Positions 1 to 6,727 of a DNA stretch of 11,050 bases are shown one piece after another. The DNA comes from an uncultured Acetatifactor sp. (GTDB lineage: Bacteria; Bacillota; Clostridia; Lachnospirales; Lachnospiraceae). The first letter of the stretch is position 1; every line of letters starts with the position of its first letter. The translations under genes were made by a program, and so were the position numbers. The stretch covers positions 1-11,050 of the forward strand of contig CAJTZD010000095.1 of assembly GCA_910584235.1 (NCBI GenBank). The letters run 5' to 3'. The notes beneath the pieces are model-generated. The model did no database searches. It was not told where the DNA came from and was given only the letters and a program-made list of their open reading frames with translations.

Positions 1-1
1 A

Positions 2-229
2 CTGCAGCTGATTGCAGCCCTTGAGAAAGAGGTTCTTCAGGCTTATTATACGGTTCCTATGTATAACCAGTTTGACGCTTCCCTGCTGTCTTACAAGGTT
101 GACTATGTGACTTATGAATACAATACATTCATGGGATACGGTGGCGTGAGATATATGACCTACAACTATAACGATGAGGAGTGGGCAGCGGCAGTGGCTG
201 AACAGAACGGAGAACTGAATTACAAGTAA
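2..229 (+). CDS. oppA: Oligopeptide-binding lipoprotein OppA, C-terminal end (partial)
   Basis: Only the last 75 codons are in the window, read in the frame ending at TAA 227-229; the 5' part lies upstream. The visible protein includes VPMYNQFDASLLSYKVDY and YGGVRYMTYNYNDEEWAAA, and ends NGELNYK. Acidic and aromatic residues near the end, with a short polar tail, fit the C-terminal lobe of a family 5 (SBP_bac_5) extracellular peptide-binding protein. Such proteins are lipid-anchored outside the Gram-positive membrane and deliver peptides to the OppBC channel. Position is the strongest evidence: oppB, oppC, oppD and oppF follow on the same strand. The lipobox and most of the fold cannot be seen, so substrate class cannot be judged. 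A stem-loop follows the stop codon. Confidence 0.8.
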   Translation: MQLIAALEKEVLQAYYTVPMYNQFDASLLSYKVDYVTYEYNTFMGYGGVRYMTYNYNDEEWAAAVAEQNGELNYK

Positions 230-253
230 TCCGTATCGCCTTATGGTTTATGC

Positions 254-300
254 AAGCGAGGGATGATCATTACCATCCCTCGCTTATATGTATATTTTTA
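254..300 (+). terminator. Stem-loop between oppA and oppB (mRNA stabiliser or partial terminator)
   Basis: A perfect 12-bp stem (AAGCGAGGGATG at 254-265 with CATCCCTCGCTT at 274-285) encloses an 8-nt loop. A T-rich but interrupted tail follows, with TTTTT only at 295-299. It starts 25 nt after the oppA stop. The broken U-tract suggests a leaky terminator or a 3'-end protecting hairpin. Such structures are known after binding-protein genes, where they keep the binding protein more abundant than the membrane subunits. Confidence 0.7.
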
Positions 301-350
301 TGGATCTGTAAGCGGCCAAACGGCCATCCTATGTACTGAATTTCCAAAGA

Positions 351-381
351 AAGGAGGCCTTTGGTTCAAGGGCTTGTGTGA
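351..381 (+). promoter_or_regulatory. Strong but displaced ribosome binding site before oppB, with possible 6-codon leader ORF
   Basis: The AAGGAGG at 351-357 is the best Shine-Dalgarno sequence near oppB but lies 20 nt before the first in-frame start (GTG 378). A tiny reading frame starts at TTG 361, 3 nt after this site, and runs six codons to TGA 379-381. That stop overlaps the oppB GTG as GTGA, the geometry used for translational coupling. The site also sits in the loop of a possible CCAAAG (344-349) / CTTTGG (359-364) hairpin. A weaker AAGGG (368-372) is 5 nt before GTG 378. Translation of the leader is inference. Confidence 0.35.
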
Positions 382-1445
382 TTGCTATGTATATGTTCAA
401 ATATGTCTGTAAAAGAATAGGTCTTATGCTTATTACTTTTACGATTATTATTATCACATGCTTTGTCCTGGTGAAGCTTCTGCCGGTGGATGTTTCCACC
501 GTAGGTATAGGGGAAGATGCGGATAAGATCATTGCCCAGATGGTGTCCCGCGGATATATGAAAATGGATAGTTCCGGCAAGTATGTCAACACACCTATTA
601 TTGAGCAGCTGGGCAGATATTTAAAGAATATATTTTTTTATCATGATTTCGGGATCGGCTTCAACATGCCCGAGTACCGGGGACGTGCGGTCTGGAGCGT
701 GTTTATCGAAAAACTCCCGCCTACAATACTCATCAATGTATATTCGGCGATTCTGGCGATACCGATGGGAATTGCTCTTGGTATTTTTGCCGCTTTGAAG
801 AAGAATAAATGGCAGGATCATTTGATCAGTACGGTTGTAATGGTCTTTATTTCGGTACCTGCTTTTGTATATGCCTCTCTGTTACTGTACCTGATATGCT
901 TTAAACTCAGCATATTGCCTTTGGGCGTTGTGTCTCTTCCGGACATTGTAACGACCTATCCGGAAAAGGGATACGTGTATCAGCCCGGCGCCTTTAACTG
1001 GCCGCTCTATTTTAATAAGAAAATGTTCCTCTCTATGCTTCCCGCGGTATTCAGCATGTCCTTTGGCTCCATAGCCGGATATGCCCGTTATACCCGTGCG
1101 GAGCTTACGGAGGTTTTGACAAGTGAGTTCATGCTCCTGGCAAGGACAAAGGGACTTACAAAATCCCAGGCAACAGTGCGCCATGCGCTCCGAAATGCCA
1201 TGGTTCCGATTTTCCCTATGATCATCGGTGAATTTGTAAGCGTTCTTTCCGGCTCCCTTGTGATAGAGAAAATATTCCAGATCCCCGGCGTGGGAGGTCT
1301 GTATCTGGCATCCATTAACTCAACGGACTATGACTTCTTTATGATGCTTTCCGGCTTTTATCTCCTTGTGGGACTGCTGGCAGGACTTGTAGTGGATCTG
1401 TCATACGGTGTTATTGATCCTAGAATCAGAATGGGGGCGAAATAA
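378..1445 (+). CDS. oppB: Oligopeptide ABC transporter permease OppB
   Basis: One of the two integral membrane subunits forming the peptide channel. At 355 aa it is slightly longer than the usual 300-330. One N-terminal membrane helix (about residues 14-35) is followed by an extracytoplasmic segment (about 36-115) and then the binding-protein-dependent permease core. The EAA loop that docks onto the ATPases is at about 242-275 (SEFMLLARTKGLTKSQATVR, then HALRNAMVP). The end, YGVIDPRIRMG, is typical of OppB/DppB. The start is uncertain: GTG 378 has a weak AAGGG 5 nt upstream, while ATG 387 and ATG 393 are also in frame and give an N terminus (MFKYVCKRIG) closer to relatives. A stronger Shine-Dalgarno site lies 20 nt before GTG 378. 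The TAA overlaps the oppC ATG by one base, indicating coupled translation. The family call is secure; substrate specificity cannot be read from sequence. Confidence 0.93.
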   Translation: MIAMYMFKYVCKRIGLMLITFTIIIITCFVLVKLLPVDVSTVGIGEDADKIIAQMVSRGYMKMDSSGKYVNTPIIEQLGRYLKNIFFYHDFGIGFNMPEYRGRAVWSVFIEKLPPTILINVYSAILAIPMGIALGIFAALKKNKWQDHLISTVVMVFISVPAFVYASLLLYLICFKLSILPLGVVSLPDIVTTYPEKGYVYQPGAFNWPLYFNKKMFLSMLPAVFSMSFGSIAGYARYTRAELTEVLTSEFMLLARTKGLTKSQATVRHALRNAMVPIFPMIIGEFVSVLSGSLVIEKIFQIPGVGGLYLASINSTDYDFFMMLSGFYLLVGLLAGLVVDLSYGVIDPRIRMGAK

Positions 1446-2992
1446 TGAGAGCAGAAGAGTATAAGATTTCAAGTGAAAAATTTGTTCTCCATTCGGCCGG
1501 AGAACAGCTGCATGATGAAAAACTGGAGACAAAGCCCGTTTCCTATCTGAAAGACGCCCTCCACCGCTTTACGAAAAATAAGGCGTCCATAGCAGCGGCA
1601 TTTATCATTGGCATTTTGTTTGTTTTTTCCATGATAGGTCCCATTGTCTCTCCCTACAAGGTTGCGGACGAGGACATAAACTATGCTTATGTTCTCCCCA
1701 AAAACGAATTCTTTTATGAGCATGAACTGGGTTTTTGGGACGGCGGCCGCCAGATGGGTGTCACGGAGGCTACTTACAATCTCTACAGGGGAATTGAGCA
1801 GGAGACGGGCAGGACTGTCATTATGACAGAGCCGGAAGTCCGCCAGGAAGAATACATGGGCAAGGCCGTTTCCTATTATGATTTCAGGCTTGATACCTAT
1901 AATGTGGTGGGCGTAAAATTTGTACTTCTGAAACATCATGAATACGTCGCGCTTCAGGAGTATCAGGACGAGTACAATGTCCAGGTCATTTTCCCTATTA
2001 CCGATCCTGCCTTAAGGCCGGAGGCGGAGCAGGACAAGACCAACGCCAATATCTGGTACCGGACAAAGGCAGGCGCGGGAAGAAAGACAGCCACCGTTTT
2101 TGACGAGAACGGAGATTTCATTCCCATCTATCAGCCGGACAATGGCATGGACGAATATACCAGCAAGATGTACTATGAGGGCGATGAAAAGCTTTACAAT
2201 TATGCTGAGCCTAAGGACGGCGGTATGTGGAATGTGCGCGTGGATTACCGCGAGTACTACAAATATCTCCACCATAAGGCGGGGGACGGCATAGAGTACC
2301 CCAGCTTTTTGCTTGGCACAAACAATGCGGGTAAGGATTTGCTGATCTGTCTTGCCAGCGGCGCCAGGTTTTCTTTCATCCTTTCCATTATAGTGGCATC
2401 CGTGAACCTGTTTGTAGGCGCCATTTACGGCTCCATTGAGGGATATTACGGCGGAATAATTGACCTGATCATGGAGAGAATTGTGGATATTATGGCATCC
2501 ATTCCAATGATGGTTGTTATAACACTCCTTAAGTATCATTTGAACGTTTCACATATCGTGATTTTGTTTGTGGCATTCTTTATCACGGGCTGGACCGGAA
2601 TGGCCGGGCGTACCAGAATGCAGTTCTACCGTTTTAAAAACCAGGAGTATGTGCTGGTGGCCAAGACCCTTGGAGCAAAGGACTCGCGGATTATGTTTAA
2701 GCATATTTTCCCCAATGCCATCGGAACGCTGATTACAAGCTGCGTGCTGGTCATTCCCAGCGTTATATTCTCAGAGACCACCTTAAGCTATCTGGGAATC
2801 GTGAACTTAAATACGGGAAGCCTTACAAGCGTGGGCAGTCTGCTTGCCACGGGGCAGAACTTCCTGTTTACGTATCCCCATATGATTTTATATCCTTCCA
2901 TATTCATAAGCCTGCTGATGCTGAGCTTTAATCTGTTCGGAAACGGACTTCGGGATGCGTTTAACCCGTCCTTGAGAGGAACGGATGAATAA
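1445..2992 (+). CDS. oppC: Oligopeptide ABC transporter permease OppC with enlarged extracellular domain
   Basis: Second membrane subunit, partner of OppB. At 515 aa it is far longer than the usual 290-345. A 46-residue cytoplasmic N terminus leads to membrane helix 1 (about 47-69). An extracytoplasmic region at about 70-287 has no obvious membrane helix. The permease core then begins with SFLLGTNNAGKDLL (about 287-300), equivalent to the family's H-x-x-GTDxxGRD segment. Further helices follow, with the EAA loop at about 401-427 (EYVLVAKTLGAKDSRIMFKH) and the usual end NLFGNGLRDAFNPSLR. The extra region is rich in Tyr, Asp and Glu and includes GFWDGGRQ (about 96-103); a similar FxDG element occurs in some Gram-positive OppC proteins, from memory. 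It could contact OppA or gate peptide entry; this is inference. The gene overlaps oppB by 1 nt and precedes oppD by 54 nt. Confidence 0.94.
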   Translation: MRAEEYKISSEKFVLHSAGEQLHDEKLETKPVSYLKDALHRFTKNKASIAAAFIIGILFVFSMIGPIVSPYKVADEDINYAYVLPKNEFFYEHELGFWDGGRQMGVTEATYNLYRGIEQETGRTVIMTEPEVRQEEYMGKAVSYYDFRLDTYNVVGVKFVLLKHHEYVALQEYQDEYNVQVIFPITDPALRPEAEQDKTNANIWYRTKAGAGRKTATVFDENGDFIPIYQPDNGMDEYTSKMYYEGDEKLYNYAEPKDGGMWNVRVDYREYYKYLHHKAGDGIEYPSFLLGTNNAGKDLLICLASGARFSFILSIIVASVNLFVGAIYGSIEGYYGGIIDLIMERIVDIMASIPMMVVITLLKYHLNVSHIVILFVAFFITGWTGMAGRTRMQFYRFKNQEYVLVAKTLGAKDSRIMFKHIFPNAIGTLITSCVLVIPSVIFSETTLSYLGIVNLNTGSLTSVGSLLATGQNFLFTYPHMILYPSIFISLLMLSFNLFGNGLRDAFNPSLRGTDE

Positions 2993-3046
2993 AGGGAAAC
3001 GGTCGGTTAAAAACGTTTGATTGATACGAAAGGAATGCCTGTATTT

Positions 3047-5173
3047 ATGGATAAAAAATTAGAAGTGAAAAATCTGCAAATATCATTCCGTACACAGGGG
3101 GGAACCTTAAAGGCTGTCCGAAATATCTCCTATGATCTGTACAAGGGAGAAACCCTTGCCATCGTAGGGGAATCCGGTTCCGGCAAATCAGTGACAAGCA
3201 AGGCCATCATGGGAATCCTGGCCGGCAACTCCATCGTGGAGGGCGGCGAGATCCTGTACGACGGACAGGATTTACTGAAAATATCGGAGGATGAATACCA
3301 CAAGATCCGCGGCGACAAGATCGCTATGATCTTCCAGGATCCTATGTCCAGCCTGAACCCCATTATGCGTGTGGGACAGCAGCTTACGGAAGCAATGATC
3401 CTGAAAGCCAAAAAAGGGAAGAAAAATGCGAAAAATTCATTCAATTCGCTTTTGAAGCTTCTGGGCGAGAATATGAAAGCCGCAGGCGCCGGCGCGGATG
3501 TGGACGAAAAGACCGATACCTTTGACAAATTCTGTATCTCTGCCATCAAGTATGAGAGCGAATTTAACGAAGCTTACGGAAATGTGACCCAATTGGACGT
3601 GGATTCGGAAAATGCCGCCGTGAAATTTGAAAAGCAGGCGAAATTTAACGAAAAAGCGGAATTAAAGCACATACTTAAGCTTTTGAAGCTTTCCGTAAAC
3701 CCTTATGTGATTGCAGAGAACGAGAAGTCGGATTCCTGCATTAACAGCATTTCCTCCATGATTTCGCAGAAAAAGGTAAATGCCGGGGAAGCAGCCCGCG
3801 TCCTGAAAGAGGTTCATGCCCTTGCGGAGGACGCGCTGGCCCAAACCCATCCGAACTTTTTCAGCATGGGTTATTATATGATGAAGAAGCCGGGGGAGGA
3901 CCTGGCAGCCATGCCTGTGGAAGAGATGAACGAACTTACCGGGCGTTATATGGACGAGGACTTCATGATCGACTTTATCAGGATGGCGGAATTGGGCGTG
4001 CAGCATTCGGAGAACCGGTCCCTCCTGTCAAAAAAGGAATGTCTGCCAAAGCTAAAGGAAGCCCTGGATTATTTCAAGGCCGGAAAGCCGGAGGAACATA
4101 AATCCCATGAATATCTGAAAGCCCTGGCGCCGGAGGTGGAGAAAGCCATTGACAGGCTGAGCGTGAAGAAGAACAGTACGGAGTATGTGTTCGCAAGCGC
4201 GCTGAAATCCGCACTGGACGCGTACTTTGACGGAATCCGCAGAAATCCGGTGGAAGAGAAGAAGTACCTGAGAAATAAGGCCAAATATGACAAAATCGTT
4301 CAAAAGGGACAGACGCCGGATTGGGAGCTGAGTCCCCAGGTAGTCGTAGACTTGGAGCTGCAGCAGGAGAATATCTGCAGAGTCATCGAAAATCTGATTG
4401 CCTATTATCAGGATTGCATTGAGGACGAAAAGCAGTTCGATGCCCGTGCCCGGGTCCTTGAGATCATCGATTACCTCAAAGATCAGGCCTCCCGGGTGGT
4501 GGTGAAAATGAACAAGTCCATCGCAAAGGCAAAGGCCATCAAACTCATGGAGGAGGTGGGCATTCCGGAACCTGCCACACGTTTCCGCCAGTATCCCTTT
4601 GAGTTCTCCGGCGGTATGCGGCAGAGGATCGTCATTGCCATCGCTCTGTCGGCCAATCCGGATATCCTGATCTGCGACGAGCCCACCACGGCCCTGGATG
4701 TGACCATTCAGGCCCAGATCCTGGAGCTGATCAATGAGATCAAGGAGAAGCGGCATCTTTCCGTTATCTTCATCACCCACAATCTGGGCGTTGTGGCCAA
4801 CATGGCGGATCGGATCGCGGTTATGTATGCGGGTAAGATTGTGGAGTACGGCACATCGGAGGAGATTTTCTACGAGCCTGCCCACCCCTATACCTGGGCG
4901 CTGCTGTCCAGTATGCCGGATCTGGAAACCTCGGAGCGGCTGGAGTCCATACCGGGCACCCCGCCCAACATGATCTATCCGCCCAAGGGCGATGCCTTTG
5001 CGGCCAGAAATGTATATGCGCTGGATATTGACTTTGAGCTGGAGCCGCCTCTCTTTGAGATTACGCCCACTCACAGCGCAGCCACATGGCTGCTTCACCC
5101 CAACGCGCCGGCGGTTGAGATGCCGAAAGTCATTAAAGCCCGTATAGAGCGTACACGGAAAGAGAGAGAATAA
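3047..5173 (+). CDS. oppD: Oligopeptide ABC transporter ATPase OppD with large helical insertion
   Basis: ATP-hydrolysing subunit that powers uptake with OppF. The ATPase motifs are intact: Walker A GESGSGKS (about 41-48), Q-loop FQDP (96-99), signature FSGGMRQR (520-527), Walker B ILICDEPTTALD (540-551, catalytic Glu545) and switch His578. The C-terminal oligopeptide-transporter domain follows (PAHPYTWALLSSMPDLE, then SIPGTPPNMIYPPKGDAF). At 708 aa it is about twice the usual 330-360. Residues about 125-490 are extra, lying between the Q-loop and the helix leading to the signature; they are mostly helical, charged and have no recognised domain. The four Cys of the Fe-S type C-terminal motif are Asp649, Asn655, Asp662 and Thr680, as in other Firmicutes OppD recalled from memory. 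ATG 3047 is preferred (AAAGGA at 3029-3034, N terminus MDKKLEVKNLQISF); an upstream in-frame TTG at 3017 lacks a ribosome site. oppF starts 1 nt after the stop. Confidence 0.95.
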   Translation: MDKKLEVKNLQISFRTQGGTLKAVRNISYDLYKGETLAIVGESGSGKSVTSKAIMGILAGNSIVEGGEILYDGQDLLKISEDEYHKIRGDKIAMIFQDPMSSLNPIMRVGQQLTEAMILKAKKGKKNAKNSFNSLLKLLGENMKAAGAGADVDEKTDTFDKFCISAIKYESEFNEAYGNVTQLDVDSENAAVKFEKQAKFNEKAELKHILKLLKLSVNPYVIAENEKSDSCINSISSMISQKKVNAGEAARVLKEVHALAEDALAQTHPNFFSMGYYMMKKPGEDLAAMPVEEMNELTGRYMDEDFMIDFIRMAELGVQHSENRSLLSKKECLPKLKEALDYFKAGKPEEHKSHEYLKALAPEVEKAIDRLSVKKNSTEYVFASALKSALDAYFDGIRRNPVEEKKYLRNKAKYDKIVQKGQTPDWELSPQVVVDLELQQENICRVIENLIAYYQDCIEDEKQFDARARVLEIIDYLKDQASRVVVKMNKSIAKAKAIKLMEEVGIPEPATRFRQYPFEFSGGMRQRIVIAIALSANPDILICDEPTTALDVTIQAQILELINEIKEKRHLSVIFITHNLGVVANMADRIAVMYAGKIVEYGTSEEIFYEPAHPYTWALLSSMPDLETSERLESIPGTPPNMIYPPKGDAFAARNVYALDIDFELEPPLFEITPTHSAATWLLHPNAPAVEMPKVIKARIERTRKERE

Positions 5174-5174
5174 T

Positions 5175-6260
5175 ATGGATGAGAAAAAAGAAGTATTATT
5201 GAAAGTAGAAAATCTCCGCCAGTATTTTAAAATGGGCAAAAAGGAGCTGAAAGCCGTTGACGATGTGAGCTTTGAAATCTACAAGGGCGAGGTATTCGGA
5301 CTGGTGGGAGAGTCGGGCTGCGGCAAGACCACCACAGGCCGCTCTATTATCAGGCTTTACGACATTACCGGCGGTTCCGTATACTACAAAGGCGAGAGAA
5401 TCTGCGCAGGGACCAGAAGCTACAAAGACAATATCAAACAGGCCCGCAAGGATTTTGACGATAAAAAAATCAGAAAAGAACAGTTGGACGACATAATCGC
5501 CAAAAACAAAGCGGAGATCAAATCGGCCCAGGAGGATCACAAAAAATGGGCCCGCACCAGAAAGGGCCAGAACCTTATCACCAATGAGATCCAGATGATC
5601 TTTCAGGATCCGATTGCGTCCCTGGATCCCCGTATGACAGTCCATGACATAATCGCGGAGGGACTGGTCATCCATGGGGAAAAGAACAAAGAATACATTG
5701 AAAAGCAGGTATACAAAATGCTGGAGACCGTAGGCCTGGTCAGGGAGCATGCGTCCCGGTATCCCCATGAATTTTCCGGAGGTCAGCGTCAGCGTATCGG
5801 TATTGCGCGTGCGGTCATCATGAAGCCGGAATTGATCATTGCGGACGAACCTATCTCCGCCCTGGACGTGTCCATTCAGGCCCAGGTCATCAATCTGCTC
5901 AATGAGCTGAGCCGGAAAATGGGCCTGACTATCATGTTCATCGCCCATGACCTGGCCGTTGTAAAGTATTTTTCCAACCGGATCGCGGTAATGTACTTTG
6001 GTAAGATCGTGGAACTGGGGGCCAGCGACGAACTTTTTGCTCATCCTCTCCACCCTTATACCAGATCCCTGCTTTCCGCCATTCCGCTTCCCGACCCCAT
6101 TACGGAGCGGAAGAGAAAGAGAGTGCTGTACAATCCCGTGCTGGATCACGACTATTCCAAGGAAGAGCCCGTGATGCGGGAGGTTTATCCGGGGCATTTC
6201 GTCAGATGCAACACGGAAGAATTTGACAGATATGTAAAGGAATACCAGGGGCAGGCATGA
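5175..6260 (+). CDS. oppF: Oligopeptide ABC transporter ATPase OppF
   Basis: Second ATPase of the transporter, expected to form a heterodimer with OppD under OppBC. Motifs in order are Walker A GESGCGKT (45-52), Q-loop MIFQDP (141-146), signature FSGGQRQR (200-207), Walker B LIIADEPISALD (220-231) and switch His258 (FIAHDLAVV). The C-terminal part has HPLHPYTRSLLSAIPLPDP (about 289-307) and the KRKRVLYNP segment typical of Gram-positive OppF. At 361 aa it is longer than the usual 305-325. The excess is mainly at about 76-137, before the Q-loop, where a lysine- and acid-rich stretch (KQARKDFDDKKIRKEQLDD and onward) looks like a helical hairpin. ATG 5175 follows the oppD stop by 1 nt with only a GA-rich stretch upstream, so translation is probably coupled. 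The stop overlaps the next gene as ATGA. Confidence 0.96.
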   Translation: MDEKKEVLLKVENLRQYFKMGKKELKAVDDVSFEIYKGEVFGLVGESGCGKTTTGRSIIRLYDITGGSVYYKGERICAGTRSYKDNIKQARKDFDDKKIRKEQLDDIIAKNKAEIKSAQEDHKKWARTRKGQNLITNEIQMIFQDPIASLDPRMTVHDIIAEGLVIHGEKNKEYIEKQVYKMLETVGLVREHASRYPHEFSGGQRQRIGIARAVIMKPELIIADEPISALDVSIQAQVINLLNELSRKMGLTIMFIAHDLAVVKYFSNRIAVMYFGKIVELGASDELFAHPLHPYTRSLLSAIPLPDPITERKRKRVLYNPVLDHDYSKEEPVMREVYPGHFVRCNTEEFDRYVKEYQGQA

Positions 6261-6646
6261 AAAACAGCAAAAAATTCTGGATTTCCTTATGTATCTGCAG
6301 TGTGTGCACTTTTTTGACGGCATGGCTGATGGGGGTTTTCGGGCAGACGGATGCGGAGTCCGTGTTTCGGATTCTGTCCGACAGCTTTCTGGTGGTGGGG
6401 ATGGTGGCGACCTGTATCGCGCTGCTCCTCTTTGCCAGCAATGAGGGAACCTTTGACATGATCGCCTACGGCTTGCAGACGTTCTGGGGCGTTTTTCGGA
6501 AAGACATGTCGAGAAAGTACGACACCTTTTATGACTACAGGGTGGCAAGGCAGGAGAAGAAAGCCCCTTTCCTGTTTCTGCTGGCATGCGGGGGGGTCTT
6601 TCTGCTTGTGTCAGTGGCTATGTATGCGGCCTATAGCCGCTGCTGA
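6257..6646 (+). CDS. Small three-helix membrane protein, probably DUF3899 family
   Basis: A 129-residue protein with three hydrophobic segments: about 7-28 (FWISLCICSVCTFLTAWLMG), 40-62 (LSDSFLVVGMVATCIALLLF) and 103-125 (PFLFLLACGGVFLLVSVAMY). Between helices 2 and 3 lies a polar region with NEGTFDMIAYG and TFYDYRVARQEKK. Helix placement and the glycine plus FDxxxYG pattern resemble DUF3899, a small uncharacterised Firmicutes membrane family; this is from memory, not a search. Its ATG overlaps the oppF stop as ATGA, so it is translationally coupled to the transporter operon and is its last gene. A role in assembling or regulating the transporter is an inference from position only. No catalytic residues are apparent. 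Confidence 0.7.
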   Translation: MKNSKKFWISLCICSVCTFLTAWLMGVFGQTDAESVFRILSDSFLVVGMVATCIALLLFASNEGTFDMIAYGLQTFWGVFRKDMSRKYDTFYDYRVARQEKKAPFLFLLACGGVFLLVSVAMYAAYSRC

Positions 6647-6679
6647 AGTTGTGCCGGGAATTTAAGATCATCATAATTT

Positions 6680-6710
6680 GCCCACGGGAGGCTTTGCGCT
6701 TTCCGTGGGC
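6680..6710 (+). terminator. Hairpin between the convergent opp operon and uma2
   Basis: GCCCACGG (6680-6687) pairs perfectly with CCGTGGGC (6703-6710) across a 15-nt loop. The downstream tail on the + strand (AGTTTAGAAA) has only a short T-run, and the minus-strand side is not U-rich, so it is a weak intrinsic terminator. It lies 33 nt after the last opp-operon gene and 17 nt beyond the uma2 stop. It may serve both strands or protect 3' ends. Confidence 0.45.
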
Positions 6711-6727
6711 AGTTTAGAAATCGGATG

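Noticed and set aside
3017..3046. TTG start adding ten residues to OppD
   Set aside because: No ribosome binding site precedes it; ATG 3047 has AAAGGA at 3029-3034 and the usual OppD N terminus.
4052..5239. Long open frame of 395 codons on the minus strand antisense to oppD
   Set aside because: It lies wholly opposite a gene with intact ABC ATPase motifs, its translation is low-complexity His/Leu/Arg/Gly-rich, and it has no family match; it is a codon-bias shadow.
5196..6587. Long minus-strand open frame of 463 codons antisense to oppF and the small membrane gene
   Set aside because: Same shadow effect opposite well-supported genes; no protein motif recognised.
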